Notes: generated by a model from the letters alone, not told the origin. Shown: positions 36,280 to 45,427, counted from the stretch's first letter. The stretch is 64,000 bases of DNA from Sulfomarinibacter sp963733915 (GCA_963733915.1 CAVTEP010000006.1:62001-126000), one strand, 5' to 3'. Program-made: numbers and translations.

Positions 36280-37536
36280 TCAGGTGATTGTTTCCGGTGG
36301 CGAGAAGGTCGGCATGATCCCGTTGAGCACCCGCACGACGTCGCGGGCGATGGTCTTCTCCTCATTGGTGGGGACCACCAGCACCCGCACCCTCGAGCTG
36401 TCGGTTGAGATCTCGGCTTCGCCGTCGGTCGCGGCCGCGTTTCTCTCCCGATCGAACTCGATGCCCATGAACTCGAGGCTCGCAACGGCCTGTTCCCGTA
36501 CCTCCGGCGAACGCTGGCCGATGCCGCCGGTGAAGATCACGGCGTCGACCCCGCCCATCGCCGCCGCGTAGCTGGCGATGTATTTCTTGATGCGGTAGGC
36601 GAACATCCTGAACGCGACATCGGCGCGTTGGTGGCCGTCGGCCCGGGCCCTCAGGATCTCGCGCATGTCCGACGACACTCCCGACACGCCGTACAGTCCC
36701 GAGTGCTTGTTGAGCATGGTGTTGACCTGGTGCAGCGTGAGCTCCTCCATCGCCATCAGCCACGGAACGATGGCCGGGTCCATATCGCCGGAGCGGGTGC
36801 CCATGACCAGACCCTCGAGCGGCGTAAAGCCCATCGAGGTGTCGATGCTCCGAGCGTGATCGATGGCGGCCAGAGAGCAGCCGTTGCCGAGGTGGACGCT
36901 GATCAGTTTCTTGTCCTGCCGCTCCCAGCCCAGGATCTGGCATGCCCGGAATGTCACGAAACGGTGAGATGTGCCGTGGAATCCGTACTTGCGGAGGTGG
37001 TGCTTCTTGTAAAGCTGGAACGGGATGCCGTAGAGGAATGCGTGCGCCGGCATGGTCTGATGGTAGGCCGTGTCGAAAACGGCGACATGGGGAACCTCCG
37101 GCATCGCGGCGTGGGCCGCGTAGTAGCCGCGCAGATTGGGTGGGTTGTGGAGAGGTGCGAGGACGGAACACGCCTCGATCTGGTCGACTACCTCCGGCGT
37201 GATGAGGACCGATGACGCAAAGGCCTCACCACCGTGGACCACCCGGTGACCGACGGCGCCGATCTCTTCTACCGAGCCGAGGATCCCGTGTTCGGGGTCG
37301 GTCAGGATGCGCAGGACCCACTCGATCGCGGTCCGGTGCTCGAGAATCTCACGGTAATCCTGAAAGGGTTTGCGGTCGGGGACCTCGAGCACGAGCCGCG
37401 AGTCCGACAGACCGATCTTCTCGACCTGGCCGACCGCCAGCGTCAGGTCCTGGTGGGCGTTCATGCGCTCGAGGTCGGTCTCGATGATCTGGAACTTGAC
37501 CGACGACGAGCCACTGTTGAGAACGAGGATTTTCAT
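36280..37536 (-). CDS. ackA: Acetate kinase
   Basis: A 418-residue ASKHA-fold kinase interconverting acetyl phosphate plus ADP with acetate plus ATP. Signatures are ILVLNSGSSSVKFQI at the N-terminus, GHRVVHGGEAF, the FDTAYHQTMP block, KYGFHGTSHRFV with the catalytic-site histidine, HLGNGCSLAAI, GTRSGDMDPAI and VIFTGGIGQRSPEVR. It is slightly longer than average with a short C-terminal extension. No phosphotransacetylase gene is in the window. It may give ATP from acetyl-CoA-derived acetyl phosphate, matching the acyl-CoA enzymes nearby. Confidence 0.96.
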   Translation of the reverse strand: MKILVLNSGSSSVKFQIIETDLERMNAHQDLTLAVGQVEKIGLSDSRLVLEVPDRKPFQDYREILEHRTAIEWVLRILTDPEHGILGSVEEIGAVGHRVVHGGEAFASSVLITPEVVDQIEACSVLAPLHNPPNLRGYYAAHAAMPEVPHVAVFDTAYHQTMPAHAFLYGIPFQLYKKHHLRKYGFHGTSHRFVTFRACQILGWERQDKKLISVHLGNGCSLAAIDHARSIDTSMGFTPLEGLVMGTRSGDMDPAIVPWLMAMEELTLHQVNTMLNKHSGLYGVSGVSSDMREILRARADGHQRADVAFRMFAYRIKKYIASYAAAMGGVDAVIFTGGIGQRSPEVREQAVASLEFMGIEFDRERNAAATDGEAEISTDSSRVRVLVVPTNEEKTIARDVVRVLNGIMPTFSPPETIT

Positions 37537-37560
37537 CTGAAACTCCGTGATCGGGTAGCT

Positions 37561-38469
37561 TCACGCCATCCGCGGTCTGTCGTCCGGCAGACGGTCCGTA
37601 CGGCGGCGGTTCTCGTCGTACGAGAAGAACCCTTGACCGGTTTTTGCGCCATACAATCCGGCTCGCACCAGGCGTTTGAGCAGCGGGCAGGGCCGGAAGC
37701 GCGGCTCGCCGCTTTCCAGGTGGAGGTGCTGCATCCAGTTGAGGATCCGGTCGAGGCCGGTGCGGTCGGCCCACTCGAGAGGGCCGATACGGAAGTCGAA
37801 GCCCATTTTCATGGCGAGGTCGACCTCGGCAGCCTCGGCGACGCCCTCCATCACCACGTGAATGGCTTCGTTGACCAACGGCAGGAGGACCCGGGTGGTG
37901 ACGAAGCCGGGCATCTCGAAGACCTTGATCGGGATCTTGCCGAGCAGACGGGCGAACTCGATCGCCCGTCCATAGGTCGTATCGGCGGTCAGCTGGCCGC
38001 GCACGACCTCGACCACGCGGGTGGTCGTGACAGGGTAGAGAAAGTGCATGCCGACGATTCGTTTCGGGTTGCTGTTCTGGGATGCAAGCTCGGTGATCGA
38101 AAGCGTCGAGGTTGTGACCACGATCGGATGCTCGGGCGGCATCCGCGCGTCGAGCTCGCGCAGGATCTGGCGTTTGAGGCCGAAGTCCTCTTGCACCGCC
38201 TCGAGCGCGAGATCGCTGTCGGTGGCGCAGTCGAAGTGCGTGACCCAGGTGATCCGCGATTGGATCGCCTTTTTCTCCGACCCGGTGAGGGCGAATCGGT
38301 CGATCGAGTGATCAAGGGACCGGTCGAGCTCTCTTCTGGCGGCGTCGACCGCCTCGGGGGAGACCTCCTTGAGATAGACGTTGATGCCCTCCTGGGCAAC
38401 CTTGGTCGCCAGGGAGCGACCCATCATCCCGCCGCCTACGATGGTGATACGGTGCAGTTCCCAACTCAC
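37561..38469 (-). CDS. 3-hydroxyacyl-CoA dehydrogenase
   Basis: A 302-residue NAD-dependent dehydrogenase oxidising 3-hydroxyacyl-CoA to 3-ketoacyl-CoA. The Rossmann motif ITIVGGGMMGRSLA begins at residue 8. The catalytic region reads NPKRIVGMHFLYPV, with the histidine of the family G-x-HFxxP motif. The C-terminal dimer domain has GFDFRIGPLEWADRTGLD and ends GAKTGQGFFSYD. It is of the short single-domain (3-hydroxybutyryl-CoA type) form. It lies 25 bp upstream of ackA on the same strand, consistent with a beta-oxidation or butyrate-type route ending in acetyl units. Confidence 0.93.
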   Translation of the reverse strand: MSWELHRITIVGGGMMGRSLATKVAQEGINVYLKEVSPEAVDAARRELDRSLDHSIDRFALTGSEKKAIQSRITWVTHFDCATDSDLALEAVQEDFGLKRQILRELDARMPPEHPIVVTTSTLSITELASQNSNPKRIVGMHFLYPVTTTRVVEVVRGQLTADTTYGRAIEFARLLGKIPIKVFEMPGFVTTRVLLPLVNEAIHVVMEGVAEAAEVDLAMKMGFDFRIGPLEWADRTGLDRILNWMQHLHLESGEPRFRPCPLLKRLVRAGLYGAKTGQGFFSYDENRRRTDRLPDDRPRMA

Positions 38470-38580
38470 CGGCGCAGTCTAACAGAATGTGGGGCATGTC
38501 GCACGGAATTTGTGCAGAATTTCACAAACGAATGACCCAGCCGAATTCAAACCATGTACGGGTCGGTGTATGATGTTCGT

Positions 38581-39111
38581 ATGAGACGAGTTCTCGTTGC
38601 TTTGCTCGTGCTGACCGCCATGTTCTCGCGCCTCGGTATGACCGCGGAACCGGTACAGAAGGTGCCGGTCTTTCCGAACCTTTCGTTCACCGCCCTCGAC
38701 GGTTCGGTCCAGATCGACCTCGAGTCACTCCGGGGGCGGCCGGTGTTGATGACGTTCTGGGCGAGTTGGTGCGGGCCCTGCCGGCAGGAGCTGCCGGAGC
38801 TCGAGAAGCTCGCCGCCGAGTTGGCAAAGACCGGCTTCACGCTGGTCACGATCAACCTCGATCAATCACCGGAAATGGGTGCGAGGTTTCTCCAGAAGTA
38901 CGATATCGAGGTGCCCGTCTACCGGATAGATCCGCGGGTGGTGGCCCAGTTGGGCGTGCAATCGCTTCCCACCAATGTTCTCCTCGATCGAGAAGGGCGC
39001 CCGGCGCAGATCTACCGCGGTTACTCGCCGGCGGTGCCGGACGAAATCCGAAAACTGGTGGCAGCGATGGAGCCGGCGCCCGATGACGGTAGCGGATCCT
39101 CCGCCCCATGA
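38581..39111 (+). CDS. TlpA/ResA-like thioredoxin-fold protein
   Basis: A 176-residue exported thiol-disulfide oxidoreductase. ATG at 38581 starts a good signal peptide (RRVLVALLVLTAMFSRLG); the nine-residue longer form is unlikely. The active site WASWCGPCRQELPELEKL holds WCGPC near residue 61. The cis-proline segment is VQSLPTNVLLDREG. Such proteins reduce apocytochrome cysteines for heme attachment or refresh other periplasmic thiols; the several c-type cytochromes in this window make that plausible. The stop overlaps the next gene's ATG. Confidence 0.9.
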   Translation: MRRVLVALLVLTAMFSRLGMTAEPVQKVPVFPNLSFTALDGSVQIDLESLRGRPVLMTFWASWCGPCRQELPELEKLAAELAKTGFTLVTINLDQSPEMGARFLQKYDIEVPVYRIDPRVVAQLGVQSLPTNVLLDREGRPAQIYRGYSPAVPDEIRKLVAAMEPAPDDGSGSSAP

Positions 39112-39959
39112 GCCGGCGGTCTTTCGTCTCGACAATGCGTCGGCGCGGCGCAGTGCTGGCGGTCCTTGCCGGCTTCGTGTGCGTTGGTTGGAGCGGTACG
39201 ACCGTGCGGCATGTCGCCTGGACAGCGGTTGACTTTTTCCCACCGGATTTGGCGCGCCAGGTGCGCAAGTACGACGACCGCTTCGAGGCCGGGATCAGCC
39301 GCGGTCTGGCAACGCCGCCGGCCTGGCGGGCGGGTCCGCCGGGCTCGCTGCCGCAGGCCCTCGATGCCCAGGTTCGACTCTGTGCCAGCGATCTGCGGAC
39401 ACCGGTTTCGATGGCCGAGCTGGTGGAGGAGATCGGCGTGCTGGCGGTGCTGGTGCTCGATGCCAACGACCCGCTGGCGGTGGCCCACGACGATGAACGC
39501 GAGGCGGCCTACTCGGAGGCCTACCGGCGCTACGTCGACGCGATTCTCGGCCGCCTGCGGCTGGTCTATTACGGCCAGGACGGCGATCTGATCACAGCGG
39601 GCCGGGTGGGTGACACCGTCACTGCGGCACTCGAGCGCAGCGCTTCGCTCTACCCCTTCGTGGGCGATGAGTTCTACCGTACGGGCGAGCTCCGCGACTG
39701 GCGCACCCTCGACGACCGATCGGTGGCCTTCGGTGTGGCCGGCGTCGCGCTTTCGCGCGCGCTCACCGATCTCTCGAACTTTGTCGCCTTTGTGTGGCGC
39801 CAGGGTGGCGGGCAGGTGCCCACTCCTGTCCCGACACCATTCGGGCACGTTGGACCAACCATCACGAAAACGCTTGACGGCGGCTTCCCGGGCCGCGACC
39901 AGCCTGGCCGCGGCGAGCCGGCGATGCCCAAATCCAGCATCACGCTGCCACCGCCATGA
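39108..39959 (+). CDS. Conserved-looking exported protein of unknown function
   Basis: A 283-residue protein with an N-terminal signal or anchor (GAVLAVLAGFVCVGWSG). HVAWTAVDFFPPDLARQVRKYDDRFEAG resembles, weakly, the first helix of zinc-dependent phospholipase C / S1-P1 nuclease folds, with histidines at 35, about 127 and 276. No full metal set can be shown, however. The C-terminus is a low-complexity Pro/Gly-rich tail (TPVPTPFG, then ITLPPP). It overlaps the TlpA stop (ATGA) and is therefore co-translated. I do not recognise the family. Confidence 0.6.
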   Translation: MSRRSFVSTMRRRGAVLAVLAGFVCVGWSGTTVRHVAWTAVDFFPPDLARQVRKYDDRFEAGISRGLATPPAWRAGPPGSLPQALDAQVRLCASDLRTPVSMAELVEEIGVLAVLVLDANDPLAVAHDDEREAAYSEAYRRYVDAILGRLRLVYYGQDGDLITAGRVGDTVTAALERSASLYPFVGDEFYRTGELRDWRTLDDRSVAFGVAGVALSRALTDLSNFVAFVWRQGGGQVPTPVPTPFGHVGPTITKTLDGGFPGRDQPGRGEPAMPKSSITLPPP

Positions 39960-40008
39960 CCGCCCAAACGATGTGCCAGGCTGCTTCTCAGCGGCCGAAC
40001 AGATAACG

Positions 40009-40077
40009 GGTAAAGAGTTAAGAGTAAAGAGTTAAGCCCGCCTACCTCCCCTTGACTCTTGACTCTTCACCCTTGAC
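40009..40077. repeat. GTTAAGA / TCTTGAC heptamer arrays, inverted pair
   Basis: GTAAAGA/GTTAAGA heptamers (40009-40036) face CTTGACTCTTGACTC units (40050-40077) about 13 bp away. This is the tightest inverted pair in the window and the same unit family as 21269-21347. Confidence 0.8.
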
Positions 40078-40139
40078 CGCGGCTCGGGTTGACGTGCGGA
40101 TCTGAGAGCGCACCGACGCCCTTGCGCTACACTCGAGAT

Positions 40140-40610
40140 ATGACCCAGGACTACATCCCCGTTGGTCCGTCATCGCCGCCGGTCGGGTCCCGGGAAGCGG
40201 CCCCGGGGCGCCCGTTCCCGTGGAAGACGACGCTGTTGTTCGGCTGCGGTGGGTGCGCGGTGGTCGTCGCGCTTGTGACGATCTTTGGAGGTTGGGCGCT
40301 GCTCAAGTTCGGATTGGGCGTGTTTTCCGGCGAGGTGGAGAGTGAGCTCCGTTCCAATCCCGTGATTATCGAGCACATCGGACTCATCGAGGAGTTCGAG
40401 ATCGATCTCGGCGCCAGCTTCGCCGAGGAGGGAGACGAGGTCTTCATCTTTCGGGTCCGTGGCTCCAAGGGCTCGGGCCTGGTCACGGCGACCTGCGTCA
40501 CCACCGACGACGGCACCGAGGAGGTTGTGGCTGGAACCGTACAGCTCGACTCCGGCGAGACGCTGGACCTGTTTCCCGCAGACGACATCGGCGACGACGA
40601 GTCTGAGTGA
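40140..40610 (+). CDS. Small Coa1-like membrane protein
   Basis: A 156-residue protein. A proline-rich cytoplasmic N-terminus (residues 1-35) leads to one transmembrane helix with a GCGGC motif (TLLFGCGGCAVVVALVTIFG). The outer domain, VIIEHIGLIEEFEID then FRVRGSKGSGLVTATC and an acidic end, has the pattern of Cytochrome oxidase complex assembly protein 1 domains (h-LG-pi...GxKGxG). Bacterial Coa1-like proteins are uncharacterised and not clearly tied to oxidase assembly. No RBS is clear for the ATG at 40140. A stand-alone gene. Confidence 0.7.
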   Translation: MTQDYIPVGPSSPPVGSREAAPGRPFPWKTTLLFGCGGCAVVVALVTIFGGWALLKFGLGVFSGEVESELRSNPVIIEHIGLIEEFEIDLGASFAEEGDEVFIFRVRGSKGSGLVTATCVTTDDGTEEVVAGTVQLDSGETLDLFPADDIGDDESE

Positions 40611-40643
40611 CCTCCGCTTCTGAAAAATAAAGGTGTAAAGGCC

Positions 40644-40716
40644 TGTAGGCGCGTCCTTCAGGGCGCGCGAGAAGGGAAATGAGGCTGCGTTGCGGGCCCT
40701 GAAGGACCCGCCTACA
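40644..40716. repeat. REP-like hairpin doublet 1
   Basis: Two hairpins in opposite orientation: GCGCGTCC-TTCA-GGGCGCGC (40650-40669) and, on the other strand, GCGGGTCC-TTCA-GGGCCCGC (40692-40711). Both are flanked outside by TGTAGGC. The middle stem pair is C-G in one and G-C in the other, a compensatory change. It lies between the convergent Coa1-like and Fe-S genes. Confidence 0.8.
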
Positions 40717-40814
40717 GAAGATGGCAGGGGCTGTCGAAGTCCATCACGAATCCCGGTGAGACAAGCGGGTTAAGCCCTTGAACACTCCTGGAGATCGTCC
40801 GCGAATCTCCAACG

Positions 40815-42127
40815 TCAGAGCTCTGCCGCCCAGCCCTTGCCCTGTTTGCGGATTCCGTTTTCCATGGCGCTCAGAAATCTCGATCTGAGCTGGCCGGAGA
40901 GGAGGGCCCGTTTGACCGGCGGCAGCTTCAGAAAGCCGCCGACGAGACCGCGCAGGAATGCCTGGCTGCCGCTGGCCGGGTTGTCGAACAGCTGGTACTG
41001 GAGGGTGCCGCGGTCGAGCGCCGACAGGATGACGCGTTGAAAGGTGGATTCCGGCGGGATCACACGTTGCTCGCGTTGGTCGAGTTTCATCGCGCCGGTG
41101 GTGCAGGCGTTGGCGCAGACCCCACAGCCGAGGCAGAAATCCTGGTCGACAAAAGGTCGCTTCTTTCGTTTGCGGGTCGGGTCGTCGTCAGCCACCATCG
41201 CGATGGCGTCGATCGGGCACGCCTTCTCGCAGTGGTTGCAGCCCTTGCAGATCGTGTCGTCGTGAACGGGCGATGTAGCTCGATGTCACGATGGCGGCGG
41301 TGTAACCGTGCTCGGTAAGACCGGCGAGGGCGTTGCAGCAGCACCCACAGCAGTGGCAAATGAAGGTGACGTTGCGCTGGACGTTGTCGGCGTTCATGAC
41401 CAACCCGAGCTCGCGCGAGCGCTCGACGTTGTCCAGCATCTCCGCCTTCGAGACCTCTCGCGCGAGGTCGTGGCGAATCAGGTAGTCGGCGGAGTAGCCC
41501 ATCGACGAGCAGTTATCCATGGGCGCCTCGCAGCCGCACCCGAGATGGGACTTTTCGTGCCGGCACGAGCAGAGTCCCATCGAGAACCGGTCCGCGCGAT
41601 CGATGATCGATCGCGCCTTTTCGTAGTCGAGGACCTCGACGTACTCATCCTCGCGGACCGTTCCTTCGTAGGCAAGTGCGCGCATGATCGTGGTCGACTC
41701 GCCGTGGGCGAAGTTGGCGTCGTGGAAGACTCCGTCGGGACCCATGTACTGGTGGAAGAGACCGGCGAGCTTTTTGCGGTCGATGTCCGGACCGGTACGC
41801 ATCATGGTGAGCTCGAAAATCCCGATGACCAGGGGCGACACAGTGTATCGGTATCTGCCCTGGATCTCGAGGTCCATCACCAGCCCCTTGTCGCAGAGGC
41901 CGTCGAGGAGCTGCTCGAGGCGCGGCCGATCGTAGCCCGTCGTGCGTTCGATCCGCGCCAGGGTCGACAGCCCATGTGGCATGCGCACGACGAGATCGGC
42001 CTCCTCGTGGGTGTAGAGCTCACGCAGAAGTCTCGTGGAGCGTTTCGTTCCACGGCGCGCGGGTTGCCTGGCGGTCGATCTTGCGACCCAACCGACGATA
42101 GACGTCTTTTCCGACCAGGTGTCCCAT
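40815..42127 (-). CDS. Cysteine-rich 4Fe-4S protein with N-terminal winged-helix-like region, two apparent frameshifts
   Basis: About 436 residues once two single-base insertions are removed (near 42030 and in the three-base run 41268-41270). The start ATG 42127 (MGHLVGKDVYRRLGRKIDRQ) has GGGAGAAG upstream. Residues about 45-110 resemble a DNA-binding-type winged helix (STLARIERTTGYDRPRLEQL). A cysteine-dense middle follows: GLCSCRHEKSHLGCGCEAP, DNCSSMG and FICHCCGCCCNAL. The C-terminal ferredoxin domain carries two CxxCxxCxxxCP motifs (CKGCNHCEKACP and CLGCGVCANACTTG). Such proteins occur in anaerobes without a known partner. The combination suggests a redox sensor or an electron carrier; function unknown. 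Confidence 0.8.
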
Positions 42128-42189
42128 GGCTTCTCCCGAGGTCAATCGTACCCCATCGAGGGTCCGTGCCCGTGCGCAACCGCCAGAGG

Positions 42190-42336
42190 TGAAAAGGAGA
42201 AAAGGAGAAAAGGAGAAAAGGCGCAGAGGGACAGAGGGAGGTTGGGCGGTCTCCTCTTCCCTTCCCTTTCTCCTCTGCCCCTCGAGGGAGGGTGGATGGA
42301 ACGTTCTAACGTACAAACGTTCAAACGTCCTAGCGT
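42190..42336. repeat. AAAAGGAG array, pyrimidine complement and octamer array (partial composite element)
   Basis: AAAAGGAG units (42190-42220), a pyrimidine-rich complement (42250-42275), then a conserved CTCTGCCCCTC-GAGGGAGGG-type boundary and GTTCTAAC octamers (42300-42336). The right half matches the right end of the composite elements at 58.0 and 61.0 kb; the core is absent. The last bases overlap the mutM stop codon. Confidence 0.7.
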
Positions 42337-43151
42337 TGACACCCCGGACACCAAGCTGTCGTCCGTCCGGCGATGACCGCGGCGCGGATGATGTCCCCGC
42401 AACGCGAACACGGCTCGCCCTGGCGGCCGTAGGCCTCGAGGCGAACTGCGAAATACCCGAAGTTGCCGTCCGGCGTCGCGTAGTCGCGGATTGTCGTTCC
42501 ACCCTCGGCGATCGCCTCGGCGAGCACGTGCTGGACGCTCAACGAGAGAGTGACAAGACGGGTCATCGAGGTGCGGCTTCCGCTCCGACGAGGGTCGATG
42601 CCTGCGCGCCACAGCGCCTCGGCGGCGTAGATGTTGCCGACGCCTGCGACCAGCCTCTGGTCGAGCAGCAGGCTCTTGAGCGGAGCCCGTCGCGCGTGCA
42701 GCAGCTGTGGCAGAACGCTTTCGAGACGAGTGTCGAGAGGCTCGACGCCGAGCTGCGCAAGGGACGAATCGGAAACCTCAGCACCGGCCTCGATCCATGC
42801 GGCGAGACCGAAACGGCGCGGGTCGACGAAACGGAGCTCGCGGCCGTCGTCGAGCTCGAGCCGGAGGTGGGTGTGGGGCACGACGGTGGTGTCGGAACTG
42901 ATCAGCATCAGACGGCCGGACATCCCGAGATGGACGAGCAGCGCGCCCGGCGGCTCGACGTCGAGCAGGAGGTACTTTCCGCGCCGCCGGGGTTCCGCAA
43001 ACCGTCTTCCTGTCAGCGTCTCGGACAGCCGTCCGACGTCGAGCGGGCGACGCATGGCGATCGACCGGCCGCCGACCTTCGCGATCCGCCTCCCGGGCAG
43101 CTCGATGGCGAGCGCGCGGCGGATGGTCTCGACCTCGGGCAGCTCGGGCAT
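42330..43151 (-). CDS. mutM: Formamidopyrimidine-DNA glycosylase
   Basis: A 273-residue bifunctional glycosylase/AP lyase that removes 8-oxoguanine and Fapy lesions. The N-terminus is PELPEVETIRR, with Pro2 as nucleophile and Glu3 as acid. RRGKYLLLDV holds the conserved lysine, and VGNIYAAEALWRAGIDP is the H2TH block. The C-terminal zinc finger is EPCSRCGD and TAWCPGCQR (Cys4). Its start overlaps the thioesterase stop by one base. It stands near xth, so two base-excision-repair enzymes lie within 2 kb on the same strand. Confidence 0.97.
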   Translation of the reverse strand: MPELPEVETIRRALAIELPGRRIAKVGGRSIAMRRPLDVGRLSETLTGRRFAEPRRRGKYLLLDVEPPGALLVHLGMSGRLMLISSDTTVVPHTHLRLELDDGRELRFVDPRRFGLAAWIEAGAEVSDSSLAQLGVEPLDTRLESVLPQLLHARRAPLKSLLLDQRLVAGVGNIYAAEALWRAGIDPRRSGSRTSMTRLVTLSLSVQHVLAEAIAEGGTTIRDYATPDGNFGYFAVRLEAYGRQGEPCSRCGDIIRAAVIAGRTTAWCPGCQR

Positions 43152-43591
43152 CAGCGATCGTCGCCGTAGCCCATCGCATCACAGAGGAGGGACCGGCTTC
43201 GCATGAACGATCCGCTGCCGCGACCGAGTACCCGGCCGCGCCCGTCCTCGATCGACGACTCCGCCACCCAAAGACTGCGGCCGGCGTTGACGACCTTCCC
43301 GGTCGCAATCATCTCGCCGTCGTTGACGGGACGCAGGAGGTAGACGGTGAAGCTGACGGTGAGCGCGAAGACGTCGTCGATCAACGAGTTGACGGCGAAG
43401 AACGCGGCGTCGTCCATGATCTTGAAGTAGACCGAGCCGTGGACGGCGCCCGCCGCGTGGTGGAGGTGCGGACCGACGCTGATCGCGACCTCGGCCTCGC
43501 CGTTGCCAATCGAGATGCGGGGCCGGTAGACCTCGTTGCACGGCGCGGAGAGGTACATGCGTTCGAGGCGGCGGAAATGGTCCTCACGCAT
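43151..43591 (-). CDS. Hotdog-fold thioesterase, PaaI/YigI-like
   Basis: A 146-residue acyl-CoA thioesterase-like protein. Hotdog signatures are NEVYRPRISIGNGEAEVAIS, the helix start HHAAGAVHGSVYFKIMDDAAFFAVNSL (family HGG..a..aD) and TVSFTVYLLRPV. The usual Asn/Asp catalytic helix residue is Asp in MDDAAF. ATG at 43591 is preferred because GGTGGAG lies upstream and the longer frame runs into a repeat array. The stop and the mutM start overlap (TGATG). The substrate is unknown; it may hydrolyse acyl-CoAs in line with the acyl-CoA enzymes elsewhere. Confidence 0.85.
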   Translation of the reverse strand: MREDHFRRLERMYLSAPCNEVYRPRISIGNGEAEVAISVGPHLHHAAGAVHGSVYFKIMDDAAFFAVNSLIDDVFALTVSFTVYLLRPVNDGEMIATGKVVNAGRSLWVAESSIEDGRGRVLGRGSGSFMRSRSLLCDAMGYGDDR

Positions 43592-43608
43592 TCGGGCAGC
43601 TCCACCGA

Positions 43609-43645
43609 TTGAGTTTTGAGTTTTGAGTTTTGAGTTTTGAGTTTT
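43609..43645. repeat. TTTTGAG heptamer array
   Basis: Five tandem TTTTGAG units, 18 bp upstream of the thioesterase start, between two minus-strand genes. It is the same unit as at 31107-31139. Confidence 0.85.
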
Positions 43646-43803
43646 CCGCCCATCCCCCAGGCACACGGGACGCGCGCCCTACAGAGCCTCCTCGAATCAC
43701 CGAGAGACGATTGTGGGGCAGCCGCCTCGGCTGCCGGAAGGTCGGAGGGAAGTCCGAAATTCGCGTTGGGCGAGAAGAGGAGAGTCGACCCATGGTGGAA
43801 CCC

Positions 43804-44601
43804 CTACGACTGCTCGAGCTCAAGCTCGATGGGACAATGGTCGGAACCCATCACGTCGAAGTGGATGCGGGCATCGACGACTCGATCTTCGAGATCGGGT
43901 GAGATGAAGAAGTAGTCGATGCGCCAGCCGACGTTGCGCTCGCGCACCCCCGCGCGGTTGCTCCACCAGGTGTAGTGCCCGGCCTCTCCGGGATGGCGGC
44001 GGCGGAAGACATCGACGTAGCCGTGGTCGAGAAACCGGCTGACCCAGGCCCGTTCCTCGGGCAGGAAGCCGGTGTTCTTCCGGTTCGACTTCGGGTTGGC
44101 GAGGTCGATTTCCTCGTGCGCGGTGTTGACGTCGCCGCAGATGACGATGCTGCGCCCGGCCCGCCGTTGGGCCTCGGCGTGTTGGAGCACGGCCTCGGAG
44201 AACTCGAGCTTGTAGGGCACCCGGCTGAGATCGCTGCCGCCGTTCGGGAAGTAGCCGGTGTAGAACAGAAAATTTCCGTAGTCGGCGATGATCAGCCGGC
44301 CCTCGTCGTCGAAGCCGGGCTCGTCGAGACCGCCGAGCACGACGCTCTTCGGCTCGATCCCGGAGTACAGGGCGACACCGGAGTATCCCTTGCGTTCGGC
44401 CGGGTGATAGTGAACGTGGTAACCGTCGGGCTGCCGGACCGCGTCCTCGAGTTGCTCGGGGAGTGCGCGGGTTTCCTGCAGACCGAGGATGTCGGGTCGC
44501 TCATTGTCGAGCCACTCGAGAAAGCCCTTGCGCACACAGGACCTGATGCCGTTGACATTCCAGCTGAAGAGTCTCGTCGTCTTCCTCTTCGCCACTCTCA
44601 T
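43804..44601 (-). CDS. xth: Exodeoxyribonuclease III
   Basis: A 265-residue AP endonuclease/3'-exonuclease of the EEP superfamily. Signatures: LFSWNVNGIRSCVRKG (Asn near 16), ILGLQETRA (metal-binding Glu), GYSGVALYSG, SIVICGDVNTAH (Asp and Asn), the WRIDYFFIS aspartate and GSDHCPIELEL with the catalytic histidine. The start at 44601 overlaps the HAD gene stop (ATGA). Together with MutM it supports repair of oxidised bases. Confidence 0.96.
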   Translation of the reverse strand: MRVAKRKTTRLFSWNVNGIRSCVRKGFLEWLDNERPDILGLQETRALPEQLEDAVRQPDGYHVHYHPAERKGYSGVALYSGIEPKSVVLGGLDEPGFDDEGRLIIADYGNFLFYTGYFPNGGSDLSRVPYKLEFSEAVLQHAEAQRRAGRSIVICGDVNTAHEEIDLANPKSNRKNTGFLPEERAWVSRFLDHGYVDVFRRRHPGEAGHYTWWSNRAGVRERNVGWRIDYFFISPDLEDRVVDARIHFDVMGSDHCPIELELEQS

Positions 44602-45395
44602 TCTCCTTTGAAAAGCACAGCCTCGGCCGACTCGAGCTCCGCAACCTCGAACCCAAGCTCGAGAGCGCGGGCGTGCTCGCGGCCGGTGTTGAAGCCCCAG
44701 CCGGCGAGCACCGGGCGGACGCCGAGCTCAGCGACCCGCACCAGGTGGTTGAGCTTGTCGTCGACAAAGGTGATGCCCCGATAGGCGATGCCGGTGCGCT
44801 CGCGCAGTGCGGCGAGATGATGGGTCTTGGCGACCCCGGTTTCCTTGTCCAGGATCAACGAGGCCTCGAAGACCTCGTCGTAACCCAGAGCGTCGAGAAG
44901 CAGCTTCACGGACAAGCGGTCTTTGGCTGTCGCGACCGCCATCCGGGTGGCGCCCGCGTGGCGGCGCAAGAGATCGCCGAATCCGGGGTAGGGGAGGTGC
45001 AGCTCGAGCCACCCGCCTGGATCTGAGTCGCGAAGCCGGGCCCGGGCCAGGTAGAAGGCGTGGTGGAAGGCCTCGATCCAGTCCGGGGGGAGCCCTCGGT
45101 AGAAGGCGTCGTAGGCCTCCTGGTCGACGATGTCGGCCTGGTCTTCAATCGCCCTGAGGGCGACGCCGAAGTCTTCCGCCCGGTTGCCGAGTGGCAGCAA
45201 ATCGCGAAACCGCAGGTAAAGCGGATCAGTTCGGAACGTCCGTCCTCCGCCGAACGCATCCTCGCGGAGCGGAAGGAGCTGCTCGCGCAGAGCCGATCTG
45301 GGTTCGCGGGCGGTCCAGGCGTCGACCGCTACGACAAAGACCTCGCGCGAGGAATCGCAGAGAACACCGTCGAAGTCGAGGGCGAGGAGATGCAT
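44598..45395 (-). CDS. HAD-superfamily hydrolase
   Basis: A 265-residue phosphatase-like protein. Motif I is LLALDFDGVLCDSS (nucleophile Asp8 and Asp10), motif II AVATAKDRLS, the lysine is in ILDKETGVAKTHHL, and motif III/IV is GITFVDDKLNHL. A helical cap domain (about residues 25-140) lies between motif I and II. ATG 45395 is chosen because it directly precedes the motif I strand; the ORF runs on upstream only through repeat arrays. It resembles phosphoglycolate-phosphatase-like enzymes, but the substrate is unknown. It is translationally coupled to xth. Confidence 0.88.
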   Translation of the reverse strand: MHLLALDFDGVLCDSSREVFVVAVDAWTAREPRSALREQLLPLREDAFGGGRTFRTDPLYLRFRDLLPLGNRAEDFGVALRAIEDQADIVDQEAYDAFYRGLPPDWIEAFHHAFYLARARLRDSDPGGWLELHLPYPGFGDLLRRHAGATRMAVATAKDRLSVKLLLDALGYDEVFEASLILDKETGVAKTHHLAALRERTGIAYRGITFVDDKLNHLVRVAELGVRPVLAGWGFNTGREHARALELGFEVAELESAEAVLFKGE

Positions 45396-45427
45396 GAGGG
45401 GAGAGTGTAACGCAGCGCTTCGCGCTG

